Part shown: positions 43,217 through 51,552 of the stretch, piece by piece | Layout: the number at the start of each line of letters is the position of its first letter | How positions within the stretch are numbered: position 1 is the first letter of the stretch | Origin: Pseudomonas sichuanensis | GTDB lineage: Bacteria > Pseudomonadota > Gammaproteobacteria > Pseudomonadales > Pseudomonadaceae | Direction of reading: 5' to 3' | NCBI RefSeq assembly: GCF_003231305.1 | Contig: NZ_QKVM01000025.1 | Location: forward strand, 17,511 to 81,510 | Length of the DNA: 64,000 nucleotides | Program-made: the position numbers and the translations under genes | The notes under the pieces: model-generated | What the model was told of the DNA's origin: nothing | Databases searched by the model: none | The model's input: the letters and a program-made list of their open reading frames with translations, nothing else

Positions 43217-43488
43217 GTTTCAATCGTGAACAGGTGCCTGCCTGGCGCCCCGGCTACCGTTTCCAGTACGAACCGGCGCAGAAGGGCCATGTGCTGCTGT
43301 ACCCCGAAGGCATGATCAAGCTCAACGACAGCGCCGGCCTGATCGGCGGGCTGGTCGATGGCCAACGCAGCGTTGCGGCAATCATCAGCGAGCTTGAACA
43401 GCAGTTCCCCGGTGTGCCCGAAGTCGCCGACGATATCGAGCAATTCATGGAGGTGGCCCGTGCCGAACACTGGATCACCCTCGCCTGA
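43213..43488 (+). CDS. pqqD: PQQ peptide chaperone PqqD
   Basis: 91 aa, RiPP recognition element that binds PqqA and presents it to PqqE. Winged-helix-like core: [20 protein letters not shown], then [14 protein letters not shown] and [12 protein letters not shown]. It overlaps pqqE by 29 nt, consistent with PqqD and PqqE working as a complex. Confidence 0.95.
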   Translation: MSFNREQVPAWRPGYRFQYEPAQKGHVLLYPEGMIKLNDSAGLIGGLVDGQRSVAAIISELEQQFPGVPEVADDIEQFMEVARAEHWITLA

Positions 43489-44608
43489 GGTGCCGGTCGG
43501 CCTGCCCTTGTGGCTGCTGGCCGAGCTCACCTACCGCTGCCCGTTGCAATGCCCGTACTGCTCCAACCCGCTGGACTTCGCCGAGCAGGGCAAGGAGCTG
43601 ACGACCGAGCAGTGGTTCAAGGTGATGGCCGAAGCCCGCGAGATGGGCGCGGCGCAAATCGGTTTCTCCGGCGGCGAGCCGCTGGTGCGCCAGGACCTCG
43701 CCGAACTGATCGGTGAAGCCCGGCGCCTGGGTTACTACACCAACCTGATCACCTCCGGCATCGGCCTGACCGAGCAGAAGATTGCCGCCTTCAAGCAAGC
43801 CGGGCTGGACCATATCCAGATCAGCTTCCAGGCCAGCGACGAGCAGGTGAACAACCTGCTGGCCGGCTCGAAGAAAGCGTTCGCGCAGAAGTTGGCGATG
43901 GCCCAGGCAGTGAAGGCCCACGGCTACCCGATGGTGCTCAATTTCGTCACGCACCGGCACAACATCGACAAGATCGACCGCATCATCGAGCTGTGCATCG
44001 CTCTGGAAGCCGACTTCGTCGAACTCGCCACCTGCCAGTTCTACGGCTGGGCGCAGCTCAACCGTCTGGGCCTGCTGCCAACCCGTGAGCAACTGGAGCG
44101 GGCCGAGCGCATCACCAACGAATACCGCGCCAGGCTCAAGGCCCAGGGCCACCCCTGCAAGCTGATCTTCGTCACCCCGGACTACTACGAAGAGCGCCCC
44201 AAAGCCTGCATGAACGGCTGGGGCAGCCTGTTCCTGACCATCACCCCCGACGGCACCGCCCTGCCGTGCCACGGCGCGCGCCAGTTGCCGGTGCAGTTCC
44301 CCAATGTGCGCGAGCATGACCTGCACCACATCTGGTACGACTCGTTCGGCTTCAACCGCTTCCGCGGCTACGACTGGATGCCCGAACCCTGTCGCTCGTG
44401 CGACGAGAAGGAAAAGGACTTCGGCGGCTGCCGCTGCCAGGCGTTCATGCTCACCGGCGATGCCAGCAAGGCCGACCCTGTGTGCGGCAAATCGCCGGAT
44501 CACGGCATCATCCTCAAGGCCCGCGAGGAGGCCGAGCACGCCACCCTTGCCATCGAAGAGCTGACCTTCCGCAATGAGCGCAACTCCCATGTCATCGCCC
44601 GCGGCTGA
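43460..44608 (+). CDS. pqqE: PqqA peptide cyclase (radical SAM) PqqE
   Basis: 382 aa from GTG 43460, which has an ideal ribosome site (GGAGG at 43449-43453, 6 nt spacing) inside pqqD. Upstream in-frame sequence is out-of-family. The radical-SAM cluster motif CPLQCPYC (CxxxCxxC, about 26-33) and a C-terminal SPASM domain with further Cys ([26 protein letters not shown]) are intact. It makes the Glu-Tyr C-C bond in PqqA. Confidence 0.95.
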   Translation: MPNTGSPSPEVPVGLPLWLLAELTYRCPLQCPYCSNPLDFAEQGKELTTEQWFKVMAEAREMGAAQIGFSGGEPLVRQDLAELIGEARRLGYYTNLITSGIGLTEQKIAAFKQAGLDHIQISFQASDEQVNNLLAGSKKAFAQKLAMAQAVKAHGYPMVLNFVTHRHNIDKIDRIIELCIALEADFVELATCQFYGWAQLNRLGLLPTREQLERAERITNEYRARLKAQGHPCKLIFVTPDYYEERPKACMNGWGSLFLTITPDGTALPCHGARQLPVQFPNVREHDLHHIWYDSFGFNRFRGYDWMPEPCRSCDEKEKDFGGCRCQAFMLTGDASKADPVCGKSPDHGIILKAREEAEHATLAIEELTFRNERNSHVIARG

Positions 44609-46397
44609 GTTCAGCGCCGCACAGGCGGTGGCCGCTGGCACCGATTTCGCCGAGCTCAAGGCTGGCGAGCAAGGGTTGTTCTGGAATGAATTCCGCCCAG
44701 CCGACGGCGCTTGCCGTATCTGGCACTGGCGCGACCGACAGGCCCACTGCCTCACCCCCGATGGTTTCAGTGTACGCAGCCGGGTGTACGAATACGGCGG
44801 CGGCAGCTTCTGCCTCGCGGGTGATGGCCTGGCGTTCGTCAACGAGAACGATCAACAGGTCTATTTCCAGGCGCTCGACGGCACGCCACCTCACAGGCTG
44901 ACCCAGCATACCGATTGCCGTTACGGCGACCTGTTGTGGCACGCGGGTGAGCTGCTGGCAGTCGAGGAGCGCCATGGCACCGAGGTCGAGCACCGCTTGG
45001 TTGCCCTAGCCGAAGGCCGGCGCGATGTGCTCGCCGAAGGGGCCGACTTCTATGCCACACCGGCCATCAGCGCCGATGGCCGCCGCCTGGCCTGGATTGA
45101 ATGGGACCGCCCGCATCAGCCCTGGACCGTCACCCGCCTGATGTGTCGCGAGCGCGATGCACGCGGTGCGTGGGGGGCGCCACACTGCATCGCCGGGGGC
45201 GAAGAGTCCCTGCAACAACCGCGCTTCGATGCCCAGGGCCGCTTGTACTGCCTGTCGGACCTCGACGGCTACTGGCAACCCTGGGGCGAGGTCGATGGGC
45301 ACTGGCAGTGCCTGCCCTCGGCACTCGCCGACCACGCCGCGGCCCCTTGGCAACTGGGGCCCTGCACCTGGCTGGCACTTGGCCCGCAAAGCTACCTGGC
45401 CAGCTGGTTCGAGGACGGCTTCGGCCAGCTCGGGCTACGCAGCAACACGGGCGAGATGGCGCGTTACGCCAGCGCCTATACGCGCTTTCGCAGCCTGGCC
45501 ATGGATGCCGGGCATCTCTACGCCATCGCCGCATCGCCGATCAGCCCGCCGGCAGTGATCGCCATCGACCGCAGCAACCATGACGTCCAGGTACTGGCAG
45601 GCGGCGCGCAAGTACTGCCCGCCGCGCATATCAGCACCCCGCAGCCGATCCGCTACGCCAGCGGCGATGGCGTGGCCCATGGCTTCTTCTACCCCGCCAT
45701 GGCCGGTGGCACACCTTCGCCACTGCTGGTGTTCATCCACGGCGGCCCGACCTCGGCCTGCTACCCGGTGCTCGACCCGCGCATCCAGTACTGGACCCAG
45801 CGCGGTTTCGCCGTCGCCGACCTCAACTACCGCGGCAGCAGCGGCTATGGCCGTGCCTACCGCCAGGCATTGCATCTGCGCTGGGGCGAGAGCGACGTGG
45901 AAGATGCCTGCGCCGCCGTCGCCCACCTCGCCTCGCGGGGGCTGATCGACCCAGGCCAGGCGTTTATCCGCGGCGGCAGCGCCGGGGGCTATACCACCTT
46001 GTGCGCCTTGGCGTTCCACGAGGTCTTCCGTGCCGGTGCCAGCCTTTATGGCGTCAGCGACCCCGAGGCACTTGGCCGTGCGACCCACAAGTTCGAGGGC
46101 GATTACCTCGACTGGTTGATCGGCGACCCGCTGCGCGATGCCGAACGTTATCGCCAGCGCACGCCGCTGCTGCACGCTGGGCGGATCAAGGTGCCGGTGG
46201 TGTTCTTCCAGGGCGAGCTGGATGCGGTGGTGGTACCGGAGCAGACCCGCAGCATGCTCGCCGCCCTCACGGCCAACGGCATCGAGGCCGAGGGGCATTT
46301 CTACCCCGGCGAGCGGCATGGGTTGCGCCAGGCGGCGAACCTGGCGCATGCGCTGGAGGAGGAGTGGAAGTTCTATTGCCGGGTGTTGGGCCGGTAG
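44574..46397 (+). CDS. Prolyl oligopeptidase-family (S9) peptidase of the pqq cluster
   Basis: 607 aa. N-terminal beta-propeller (about 1-350) and C-terminal alpha/beta-hydrolase domain with Ser in GGSAGGYT (about 465), Asp in GELDAVV and His in GERHGL. It overlaps pqqE by 35 nt (20 nt if ATG 44589 is used), so it is co-transcribed with the pqq genes. Homologues sit at this place in other Pseudomonas pqq operons. A role in degrading or trimming PqqA-derived peptide is plausible but not proven. No export signal seen. Confidence 0.88.
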   Translation: MSATPMSSPAAEFSAAQAVAAGTDFAELKAGEQGLFWNEFRPADGACRIWHWRDRQAHCLTPDGFSVRSRVYEYGGGSFCLAGDGLAFVNENDQQVYFQALDGTPPHRLTQHTDCRYGDLLWHAGELLAVEERHGTEVEHRLVALAEGRRDVLAEGADFYATPAISADGRRLAWIEWDRPHQPWTVTRLMCRERDARGAWGAPHCIAGGEESLQQPRFDAQGRLYCLSDLDGYWQPWGEVDGHWQCLPSALADHAAAPWQLGPCTWLALGPQSYLASWFEDGFGQLGLRSNTGEMARYASAYTRFRSLAMDAGHLYAIAASPISPPAVIAIDRSNHDVQVLAGGAQVLPAAHISTPQPIRYASGDGVAHGFFYPAMAGGTPSPLLVFIHGGPTSACYPVLDPRIQYWTQRGFAVADLNYRGSSGYGRAYRQALHLRWGESDVEDACAAVAHLASRGLIDPGQAFIRGGSAGGYTTLCALAFHEVFRAGASLYGVSDPEALGRATHKFEGDYLDWLIGDPLRDAERYRQRTPLLHAGRIKVPVVFFQGELDAVVVPEQTRSMLAALTANGIEAEGHFYPGERHGLRQAANLAHALEEEWKFYCRVLGR

Positions 46398-46424
46398 ATG
46401 GACGGGGCTGCCCTGCAGCCCTTT

Positions 46425-46503
46425 CGCCGGCAAGCCGGCTCCCACCTGAGCGCGCCGAACTCAAGACCTGCACTTTGCCTGTGGGAGCCGGCTTGCCGGC
46501 GAT
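46425..46503. repeat. REP inverted pair, class C
   Basis: CGCCGGCAAGCCGGCTCCCAC (46426-46446) and its reverse complement (about 46482-46502), between the S9 peptidase gene and the convergent yqaE-like gene. It has the same layout as class B with a different core (GCCGGCTTGCCGGC instead of GCGGGCTTGCCCCGC). Confidence 0.8.
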
Positions 46504-46518
46504 GAGGCCGCCCGGGCA

Positions 46519-46677
46519 TCAACGCTTGGCGATGATGTACACCGCATGCACGATGCCTGGAATGTACCCCAGCAAGGTCAGCAGGATGTTCAGCCAGAAC
46601 GCCCCACCGAAGCCCACCTGGAGAAATACCCCCAGTGGCGGCAGGATGATGGCGATGATGATGCGAATGAAATCCAT
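46519..46677 (-). CDS. YqaE/Pmp3 family small membrane protein
   Basis: 52 aa from ATG 46677 (MDFIRIIIAIILPPLGVFLQ). Two hydrophobic helices with the family pattern LPPLGVFLQVG and LLTLLGYIPGIVHAVYII. Pmp3-type proteolipids are linked to salt and membrane-potential stress in other organisms. Single gene, convergent with the S9 peptidase gene. Confidence 0.88.
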   Translation of the reverse strand: MDFIRIIIAIILPPLGVFLQVGFGGAFWLNILLTLLGYIPGIVHAVYIIAKR

Positions 46678-46841
46678 GCGAAACGCTCCTTGAAGGGTTT
46701 CAACAAAGACTAGCTGCACCGCGCAGTGGTTCCATCACTGAACGCCAGGCAAAAAAAACGCCCCGAGCCAAACACTACAGGCCAAGGGCGATGCGCAGAA
46801 ACGCGAGACGGTTCGTTGAATTCGTTACGCCGGGGGGCCGG

Positions 46842-48119
46842 TCAGGCCGGCACTTCGCGGCGGTTGGCTTGCTGGGTGTGCAAACGGGCAAAGGCGCGGG
46901 CCAAGCGCAGGAGCATCTCGTCGATGTTGCCCTTGCTCACGGTCAGGGCCGGCGAGAAGCGCACCACATCGGCCTGCGGTGCATTGAGCAGCAGCCCTTC
47001 ATGCAGCGCGGCCTCGACCAAGGCTGCGGCGGCGTCATCGCGCAACTGCAGGCCCCACAGCAGGCCCTGGCCGCGCACCTCGCCCTGGCCATAGCGCCCG
47101 GCCAGGCGGCTGAGGCCGTCGCGCAGGTGCCGGCCACTGTCCTGCACCTGCTCGCAGAACCCCGGCTCCAGCACGGTCTGCAATACCGCAAGCCCGGCGG
47201 CGGTCATCAGTGCGTTACCGTGGTGGCTGCCTTGCAGCTCACCGGGTGCGGCGCAGCAGGCCGAACCACGGGCCAGTAACGCCGCCAGAGGCACACCTCC
47301 GCCCAAGCCCTTGCCCAGGGTGACGATGTCGGCCCGCACGCCGTAGGTGTGTTCTGCCAACAGGGCACCGCAACGCCCTACGCCGGTTTGCACCTCGTCG
47401 AGAATCAGCAGGATGCCCAGTTCACGGCACAGCTGCTCGACACCCTTGAGGTATTCACGGGTGGCCGGGATCACACCGGCCTCACCCTGGATCGGTTCGA
47501 GCATGATCGCCACGGTGCGCGAGTCCACCGCCGCATGCAGCGCGGCCAGGTCGTTGAACGGCACCTTGCTGAAGCCCGGCAGCCCCGGCTCGCAGCGGTT
47601 GCACGGCAGCGGGTCGGAGGCCGACAGCGCACCCAGGCTTCGCCCGTGGCAGCCCTGGCTGGCGGTAATGATGTGGTAGGCGCCGTTACGGTGCAGCTGG
47701 CCCCACTTGCGCGCCAGCTTGATCGCCCCTTCACAGGCCTCGGCGCCGCTGTTGAGCAGGTAGGCTTGGTCACTGCCGGTGCTCTGGCACAGGAGCTCGA
47801 CCAGCCTGAGCAGGCTGCGGCTGTGGTAGCCCGCGCCTGGGTTGATCAATGCCTGGGCCTGGTTGCCCAACGCCTTGACCAGCACGCTCGGGCTGTGGCC
47901 GAGGCTGTTGACCGCGCCGCCCTGGGTGAAGTCCAGGTAGGCATGCCCTTCACTGTCCCACAGCCAGGAACCCTGGCCACGCACGAACACCTGCGCCGCG
48001 TGCTCGCTGCCGGGCATCAGCCGTTCGCGCGATAACTGCGCCGTGGCGGGCTCGGGCGCCGAAACAGGCTTGGGCGCTGCCACGGCAGGGGCCGGGCGAC
48101 GCAGGTTGAACAGGTTCAT
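46842..48119 (-). CDS. Class III PLP-dependent aminotransferase (ArgD-like)
   Basis: 425 aa from ATG 48119 (MNLFNLRRP). Ornithine/acetylornithine aminotransferase subgroup: LNSGAEACEGAIKLARK (phosphate loop, about 123-139), LILDEVQTGVGRCG (about 233) and the PLP lysine in TLGKGLGGGVP (about 267). An extra Pro/Ala-rich N-terminal stretch of about 30 residues is unlike core ArgD. It is divergent from the LysR regulator, a likely controller. Similar aminotransferase genes accompany extended pqq clusters in some fluorescent pseudomonads, but a PQQ role is unproven. Confidence 0.85.
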   Translation of the reverse strand: MNLFNLRRPAPAVAAPKPVSAPEPATAQLSRERLMPGSEHAAQVFVRGQGSWLWDSEGHAYLDFTQGGAVNSLGHSPSVLVKALGNQAQALINPGAGYHSRSLLRLVELLCQSTGSDQAYLLNSGAEACEGAIKLARKWGQLHRNGAYHIITASQGCHGRSLGALSASDPLPCNRCEPGLPGFSKVPFNDLAALHAAVDSRTVAIMLEPIQGEAGVIPATREYLKGVEQLCRELGILLILDEVQTGVGRCGALLAEHTYGVRADIVTLGKGLGGGVPLAALLARGSACCAAPGELQGSHHGNALMTAAGLAVLQTVLEPGFCEQVQDSGRHLRDGLSRLAGRYGQGEVRGQGLLWGLQLRDDAAAALVEAALHEGLLLNAPQADVVRFSPALTVSKGNIDEMLLRLARAFARLHTQQANRREVPA

Positions 48120-48224
48120 CAGGGCTCCAGCCATTCACGGTCGGCGGCGATCAAGGCCTCCGGTCGAATGCCGAATTTGATATTTTGCCTTGCCTATCAA
48201 AAGTGTTTTGCATCCGGGGTAACA

Positions 48225-48239
48225 ATCACGCTCGGTGAT
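48225..48239. promoter_or_regulatory. LysR-type operator candidate (T-N11-A)
   Basis: ATCACGCTCGGTGAT, a 5-bp inverted repeat matching the LysR T-N11-A rule, in the 211-nt region between the divergent aminotransferase and LysR genes (about 92 nt before the LysR ATG). It is suitably placed for autoregulation and control of the aminotransferase. Confidence 0.5.
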
Positions 48240-48330
48240 CGCTGTAACCCACTGGAATACGGCGATAGACTAGGCCTCGGGGCGCTTCGGGGCCATTTGG
48301 TTTTTTCAGCTTTTTCGATAAGTGTTACTT

Positions 48331-49254
48331 ATGGATTTTCGCCAACTGCGTTATTTCGTCGCGGTGTATGAAGAAGGCCATGTGGGCCGCGCCGCCGAAC
48401 GCCTGTCACTCTCCCAGCCGGCCCTGTCGCAACAGATCCGTCAGCTGGAGCACAGCCTCGACCTGAGCCTGTTCGAACGCAGCAACAAACGCCTGCTGCC
48501 AACCCTGGCTGCCCACACCCTGTACAACCACGCTCTGCCCCTGCTCGATGGCCTGCAGCGGGCCCACGAGGCCATGCGCAACTTCAAGGGTCAGTCGCTG
48601 CGTACCTTGGCCATCGGCGTGCTGCAGACCGTGCGCCCAAGCCTGGTACCGCAGCTGCTGGAACGCGTGCGCAAGGCTCAGCCGCACCTTGTGGTGCAGA
48701 TCTATGAACTGTCGGGGCTGGAGATCGAGCGACGCTTGCTCAACGGTAACCTGGATATCGGAATCAGCTACCTGCCACCGCGCCAACCGGGGCTGCATGG
48801 CCTGTTGCTGTATGAGGACGAGTTGCAGCTGGTCATCCCCAATACCCACCCCTTGAAAGACTTCAAGAAGGTCTCGCTACGCCAGGCGGCCGAACTGCCG
48901 ATGCTGATGCTGGGTGAAGAGTTCCAGATCCGCCAGATCTGGAAGGCGCAACTGGCCAACCTGGGCCGCAGGCCGCAGGTACAGGCGGAGATGAACAACA
49001 TGGCGGGGATTCTCGACAGCCTGGCGCACACGGCGCTGGCTACCGTCCTGCCAGGGCGGGCCAAAGACGCTGCCGAGGATGACCAGGCACTGCTGTGGAA
49101 GCCCTTGAGCGAGCCACGGGTACCGCTGAAGGTCGGCCTGGTGTTCCGCGATGCCCAGCGCCAGCAGGCGTCTGTGGAGCTGCTGCGCACCCTGCTGGAA
49201 GCAGAGACCGACGCGCGCCAGCTGGGCGTATCGCCGCTGGACGTGCTCGGCTGA
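48331..49254 (+). CDS. LysR family transcriptional regulator
   Basis: 307 aa from ATG 48331 (MDFRQLRYFVAVYEEGHVGR). N-terminal winged helix-turn-helix (AERLSLSQPALSQQIRQLE, about 21-39) and a type 2 periplasmic-binding effector domain (about 90-295). It is divergent from the aminotransferase gene. The rsmY gene converges on its 3' end with only about 14 nt between stop and RNA end. Confidence 0.92.
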   Translation: MDFRQLRYFVAVYEEGHVGRAAERLSLSQPALSQQIRQLEHSLDLSLFERSNKRLLPTLAAHTLYNHALPLLDGLQRAHEAMRNFKGQSLRTLAIGVLQTVRPSLVPQLLERVRKAQPHLVVQIYELSGLEIERRLLNGNLDIGISYLPPRQPGLHGLLLYEDELQLVIPNTHPLKDFKKVSLRQAAELPMLMLGEEFQIRQIWKAQLANLGRRPQVQAEMNNMAGILDSLAHTALATVLPGRAKDAAEDDQALLWKPLSEPRVPLKVGLVFRDAQRQQASVELLRTLLEAETDARQLGVSPLDVLG

Positions 49255-49267
49255 AAAACACGCGCAC

Positions 49268-49292
49268 AAAGAAAACCCCGCCGAAGCGAGGT
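49268..49292 (-). terminator. Terminator of rsmY
   Basis: On the minus strand AACCTCGC-TTCG-GCGGGGTT is followed by TTCTTTG. The stem has one T-G pair and a stable TTCG loop. It may also serve the convergent LysR gene. Confidence 0.82.
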
Positions 49293-49393
49293 TTCCTAGA
49301 CTGTTTCCCTGTGACATCCCTATCTCCCCACCGTCCTGGCAGGATCCTTTCGTGTCCCTGTTTGTCCATTGCGCTTCCTGCGCTACGTCCATG
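49269..49393 (-). ncRNA. rsmY: RsmY small RNA (RsmA/RsmE-sequestering)
   Basis: About 125 nt on the minus strand. It contains ten GGA motifs, several preceded by A or CA; one lies in the loop of a perfect hairpin GCGC-AGGA-AGCGC (49383-49371), the classic RsmA-binding geometry. A -10 (TACTCT, 49405-49400) and a perfect GacA box upstream, plus the 3' terminator, define the unit. RsmY of Pseudomonas is about this long and ends the same way. It would titrate RsmA/RsmE proteins under GacS/GacA control. The exact 5' end (49392-49394) is estimated from the -10. Confidence 0.88.
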
Positions 49394-49399
49394 TAAGAA

Positions 49400-49405
49400 A
49401 GAGTA
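49400..49405 (-). promoter_or_regulatory. -10 element of rsmY
   Basis: TACTCT on the minus strand, about 7 nt before the inferred start. No good -35 is present, as expected for a GacA-activated promoter. Confidence 0.6.
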
Positions 49406-49450
49406 ACCGTGGATCCAATCTTAGGAAAGGGGCGAAAAGTCACCGCGTCA

Positions 49451-49468
49451 TGTAAGCCAAAGCTTACA
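49451..49468 (-). promoter_or_regulatory. GacA upstream activating box of rsmY
   Basis: TGTAAGCCAAAGCTTACA, a perfect match to TGTAAG-N6-CTTACA, the GacA-dependent element found upstream of rsmX/Y/Z genes. Its centre lies about 66 nt before the inferred rsmY start. Confidence 0.9.
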
Positions 49469-49559
49469 AAAGCGTTCATTGGCAAACGGCGAGGTCAGCA
49501 GGGGGTGATGCTTCCAGCTTTGCGATCAATCCGACACTCCCGTGACAATATGCCTACAA

Positions 49560-49586
49560 GCAGGGCCACGAAAATCGTGGCCCTGC
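49560..49586. terminator. Perfect 12-bp hairpin after acyl-CoA dehydrogenase gene
   Basis: GCAGGGCCACGA-AAA-TCGTGGCCCTGC, 64 nt past the stop of the minus-strand dehydrogenase gene. T-tracts are poor on both sides, so it may be a weak terminator or an mRNA 3'-end stabiliser. It insulates the dehydrogenase from the rsmY promoter. Confidence 0.6.
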
Positions 49587-49650
49587 TTAAGCGCTGCCGA
49601 TCGAGGCGCCGGACGGGCTGGAGTGGGCGGCAGGGCAGCCCACAGGTTGA

Positions 49651-51429
49651 TCAGAACTGTTCAGCGTCCAGCAGGTAGAGCGAATCACTCCCCGCCTTCA
49701 CCGAAGCCACCAGCGAATGCACCCGTGGCAGCAGCCGCGCGAAGTAGAACCGTGCGGTCCCCAGCTTGGCCCCGTAGAAGTCGGCATCGCCCTCGCCCGC
49801 CTTGGCCGCTCGGGCCATCAGTGCCCACATGTAGGCATAGGCGACATAACCGAACGCGTGCAGGTACTCCACCGACGCCGCACCAATCTCGTTAGGGTTG
49901 CCCTTGGCTTTGTCCAGCACCCAGGCCGTCAGTTCGTCGAGCTGGTCGAGGGAGGCCGCCAGCGGCTTGGTGAACTCACCCAACTCGCTGCCAGCGGCGG
50001 CGACAAACTGGCGGATCTCGTCGGCAAACAGCTGGTAGTAGGCGCCACCGCTGGCCACCACCTTGCGACCGACCAGGTCCAGGGCCTGGATGCCGTTGGT
50101 GCCTTCGTAGATCTGGGTGATGCGCACATCACGTACCAGTTGCTCCTGGCCCCACTCACGGATATAGCCGTGGCCACCGAACACCTGCTGGCCGTGCACG
50201 GTGCACTCCAGGCCCAGGTCGGTGAGGAAGGCCTTGGCCACTGGCGTCAGCAGGGCCACCAGTTCTTCGCTGCGTTTGCGGGTCGCGGCGTCTTCGCTGT
50301 ACTTGGCGCTGTCGAGCTGCAGTGCCACGTAGCTCGAGAAGGCCCGGCCACCTTCGATCAGCGCCTTCATGGTCAGCAGCATGCGACGCACGTCCGGGTG
50401 GACGATGATCGGGTCGGCGACCTTGTCCTTGGCTTGCGGGCCGGTCGGTGCGCGGCTCTGCAGGCGGTCACGGGCGTACTCGACGGCGTTCTGGTAAGAG
50501 CGCTCGGCCGAGGCCAGGCCCTGGATGCCAACACCCAGGCGCTCGTAGTTCATCATGGTGAACATGGCGGCCAGGCCCTTGTTCGGTTCACCCACGATAT
50601 AGCCGACTGCCTCGTCGAAGTTCATCACGCAGGTGGCCGAGGCCTGGATGCCCATCTTGTGCTCGATCGAGCCGCAGTTGGCCGGGTTGCGCGCACCGAG
50701 GCTGCCGTCTTCGTTGACCAGGAACTTGGGCACCAGGAACAGCGAAATGCCCTTGGGGCCAGCCGGGGCGTCCGGCAGCTTGGCCAGCACCAGGTGGATG
50801 ATGTTCTCGGTGAGGTCGTGCTCGCCACCGGTGATGAAGATCTTGGTGCCGCTGACCTTGTAGCTGCCGTCGGCCTGCGGTTCGGCCTTGGTGCGGATGA
50901 TGCCCAGGTCGGTACCGGCGTGGGGCTCGGTCAGGCACATGGAACCGGCCCAGACGCCGGCGTACATGTTCGGCAGGTATTTTTCCTTCAGCGCCTCACT
51001 GGCGTGGGCGTTGATCGACAGGCAGGCACCGGCGGTGAGCATCGGGTACAGGCCGAACGCCAGGCTCGAGGCGTTGACCATCTCTTCGACCTGGGCGGAA
51101 ATCGCCTTGGGCATGCCCATGCCGCCGAACAGCGGATCGCCCCCCACACCCACCCAGCCACCTTCGGCAAAGGTCTGGTAGGCCTCGATGAAGCCTGCCG
51201 GGGTGCGCACCGCGCCGTTGTCCCAGTGGCAGCCTTCTTCGTCGGCGGCACGGCTCAGCGGGGCAATGGTCTTGCTGGTGACCTTGCCGGCCTCCTCCAG
51301 CACGGCCATGGCGGTGTCGGCATCGACCGTCTCGGCCAGGGCGGGCAGTTGCGACCAGAGTGCGGCCACATCGAAGACTTCATTGAGAACGAAGCGCATA
51401 TCGCGCAGGGGCGCTTTATATTCAGCCAT
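49651..51429 (-). CDS. FadE-type acyl-CoA dehydrogenase (paralogue 1)
   Basis: 592 aa FAD enzyme for the first oxidation of fatty acyl-CoA. N-terminal YKAPLRDMRFVLNEVFD extension typical of this group, acyl-CoA dehydrogenase domains (about 80-450; MCLTEPHAGTDLG, TKIFITGGEHD) and catalytic Glu in QIYEGTNGIQALDL (about 440), then a C-terminal extension (about 470-590). It is clearly paralogous to the dehydrogenase at 53147-54952. Chain-length preference cannot be read from the sequence. Confidence 0.92.
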   Translation of the reverse strand: MAEYKAPLRDMRFVLNEVFDVAALWSQLPALAETVDADTAMAVLEEAGKVTSKTIAPLSRAADEEGCHWDNGAVRTPAGFIEAYQTFAEGGWVGVGGDPLFGGMGMPKAISAQVEEMVNASSLAFGLYPMLTAGACLSINAHASEALKEKYLPNMYAGVWAGSMCLTEPHAGTDLGIIRTKAEPQADGSYKVSGTKIFITGGEHDLTENIIHLVLAKLPDAPAGPKGISLFLVPKFLVNEDGSLGARNPANCGSIEHKMGIQASATCVMNFDEAVGYIVGEPNKGLAAMFTMMNYERLGVGIQGLASAERSYQNAVEYARDRLQSRAPTGPQAKDKVADPIIVHPDVRRMLLTMKALIEGGRAFSSYVALQLDSAKYSEDAATRKRSEELVALLTPVAKAFLTDLGLECTVHGQQVFGGHGYIREWGQEQLVRDVRITQIYEGTNGIQALDLVGRKVVASGGAYYQLFADEIRQFVAAAGSELGEFTKPLAASLDQLDELTAWVLDKAKGNPNEIGAASVEYLHAFGYVAYAYMWALMARAAKAGEGDADFYGAKLGTARFYFARLLPRVHSLVASVKAGSDSLYLLDAEQF

Positions 51430-51552
51430 GACAACCTCTCGCTATAAGGGTCGGGGCGGTCCGACGGGACCGCGGCACTGGGTTGTAGCCAGTGTAACCG
51501 AACAACTTTTTCGAGACATAGGGTCATCATGCGACTGAATATCCAATTATGG

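Noticed and set aside
49409..49678. 89-codon plus-strand frame between LysR and acyl-CoA dehydrogenase
   Set aside because: Crosses the rsmY promoter, the GacA box and a perfect hairpin; very basic, no recognisable features.
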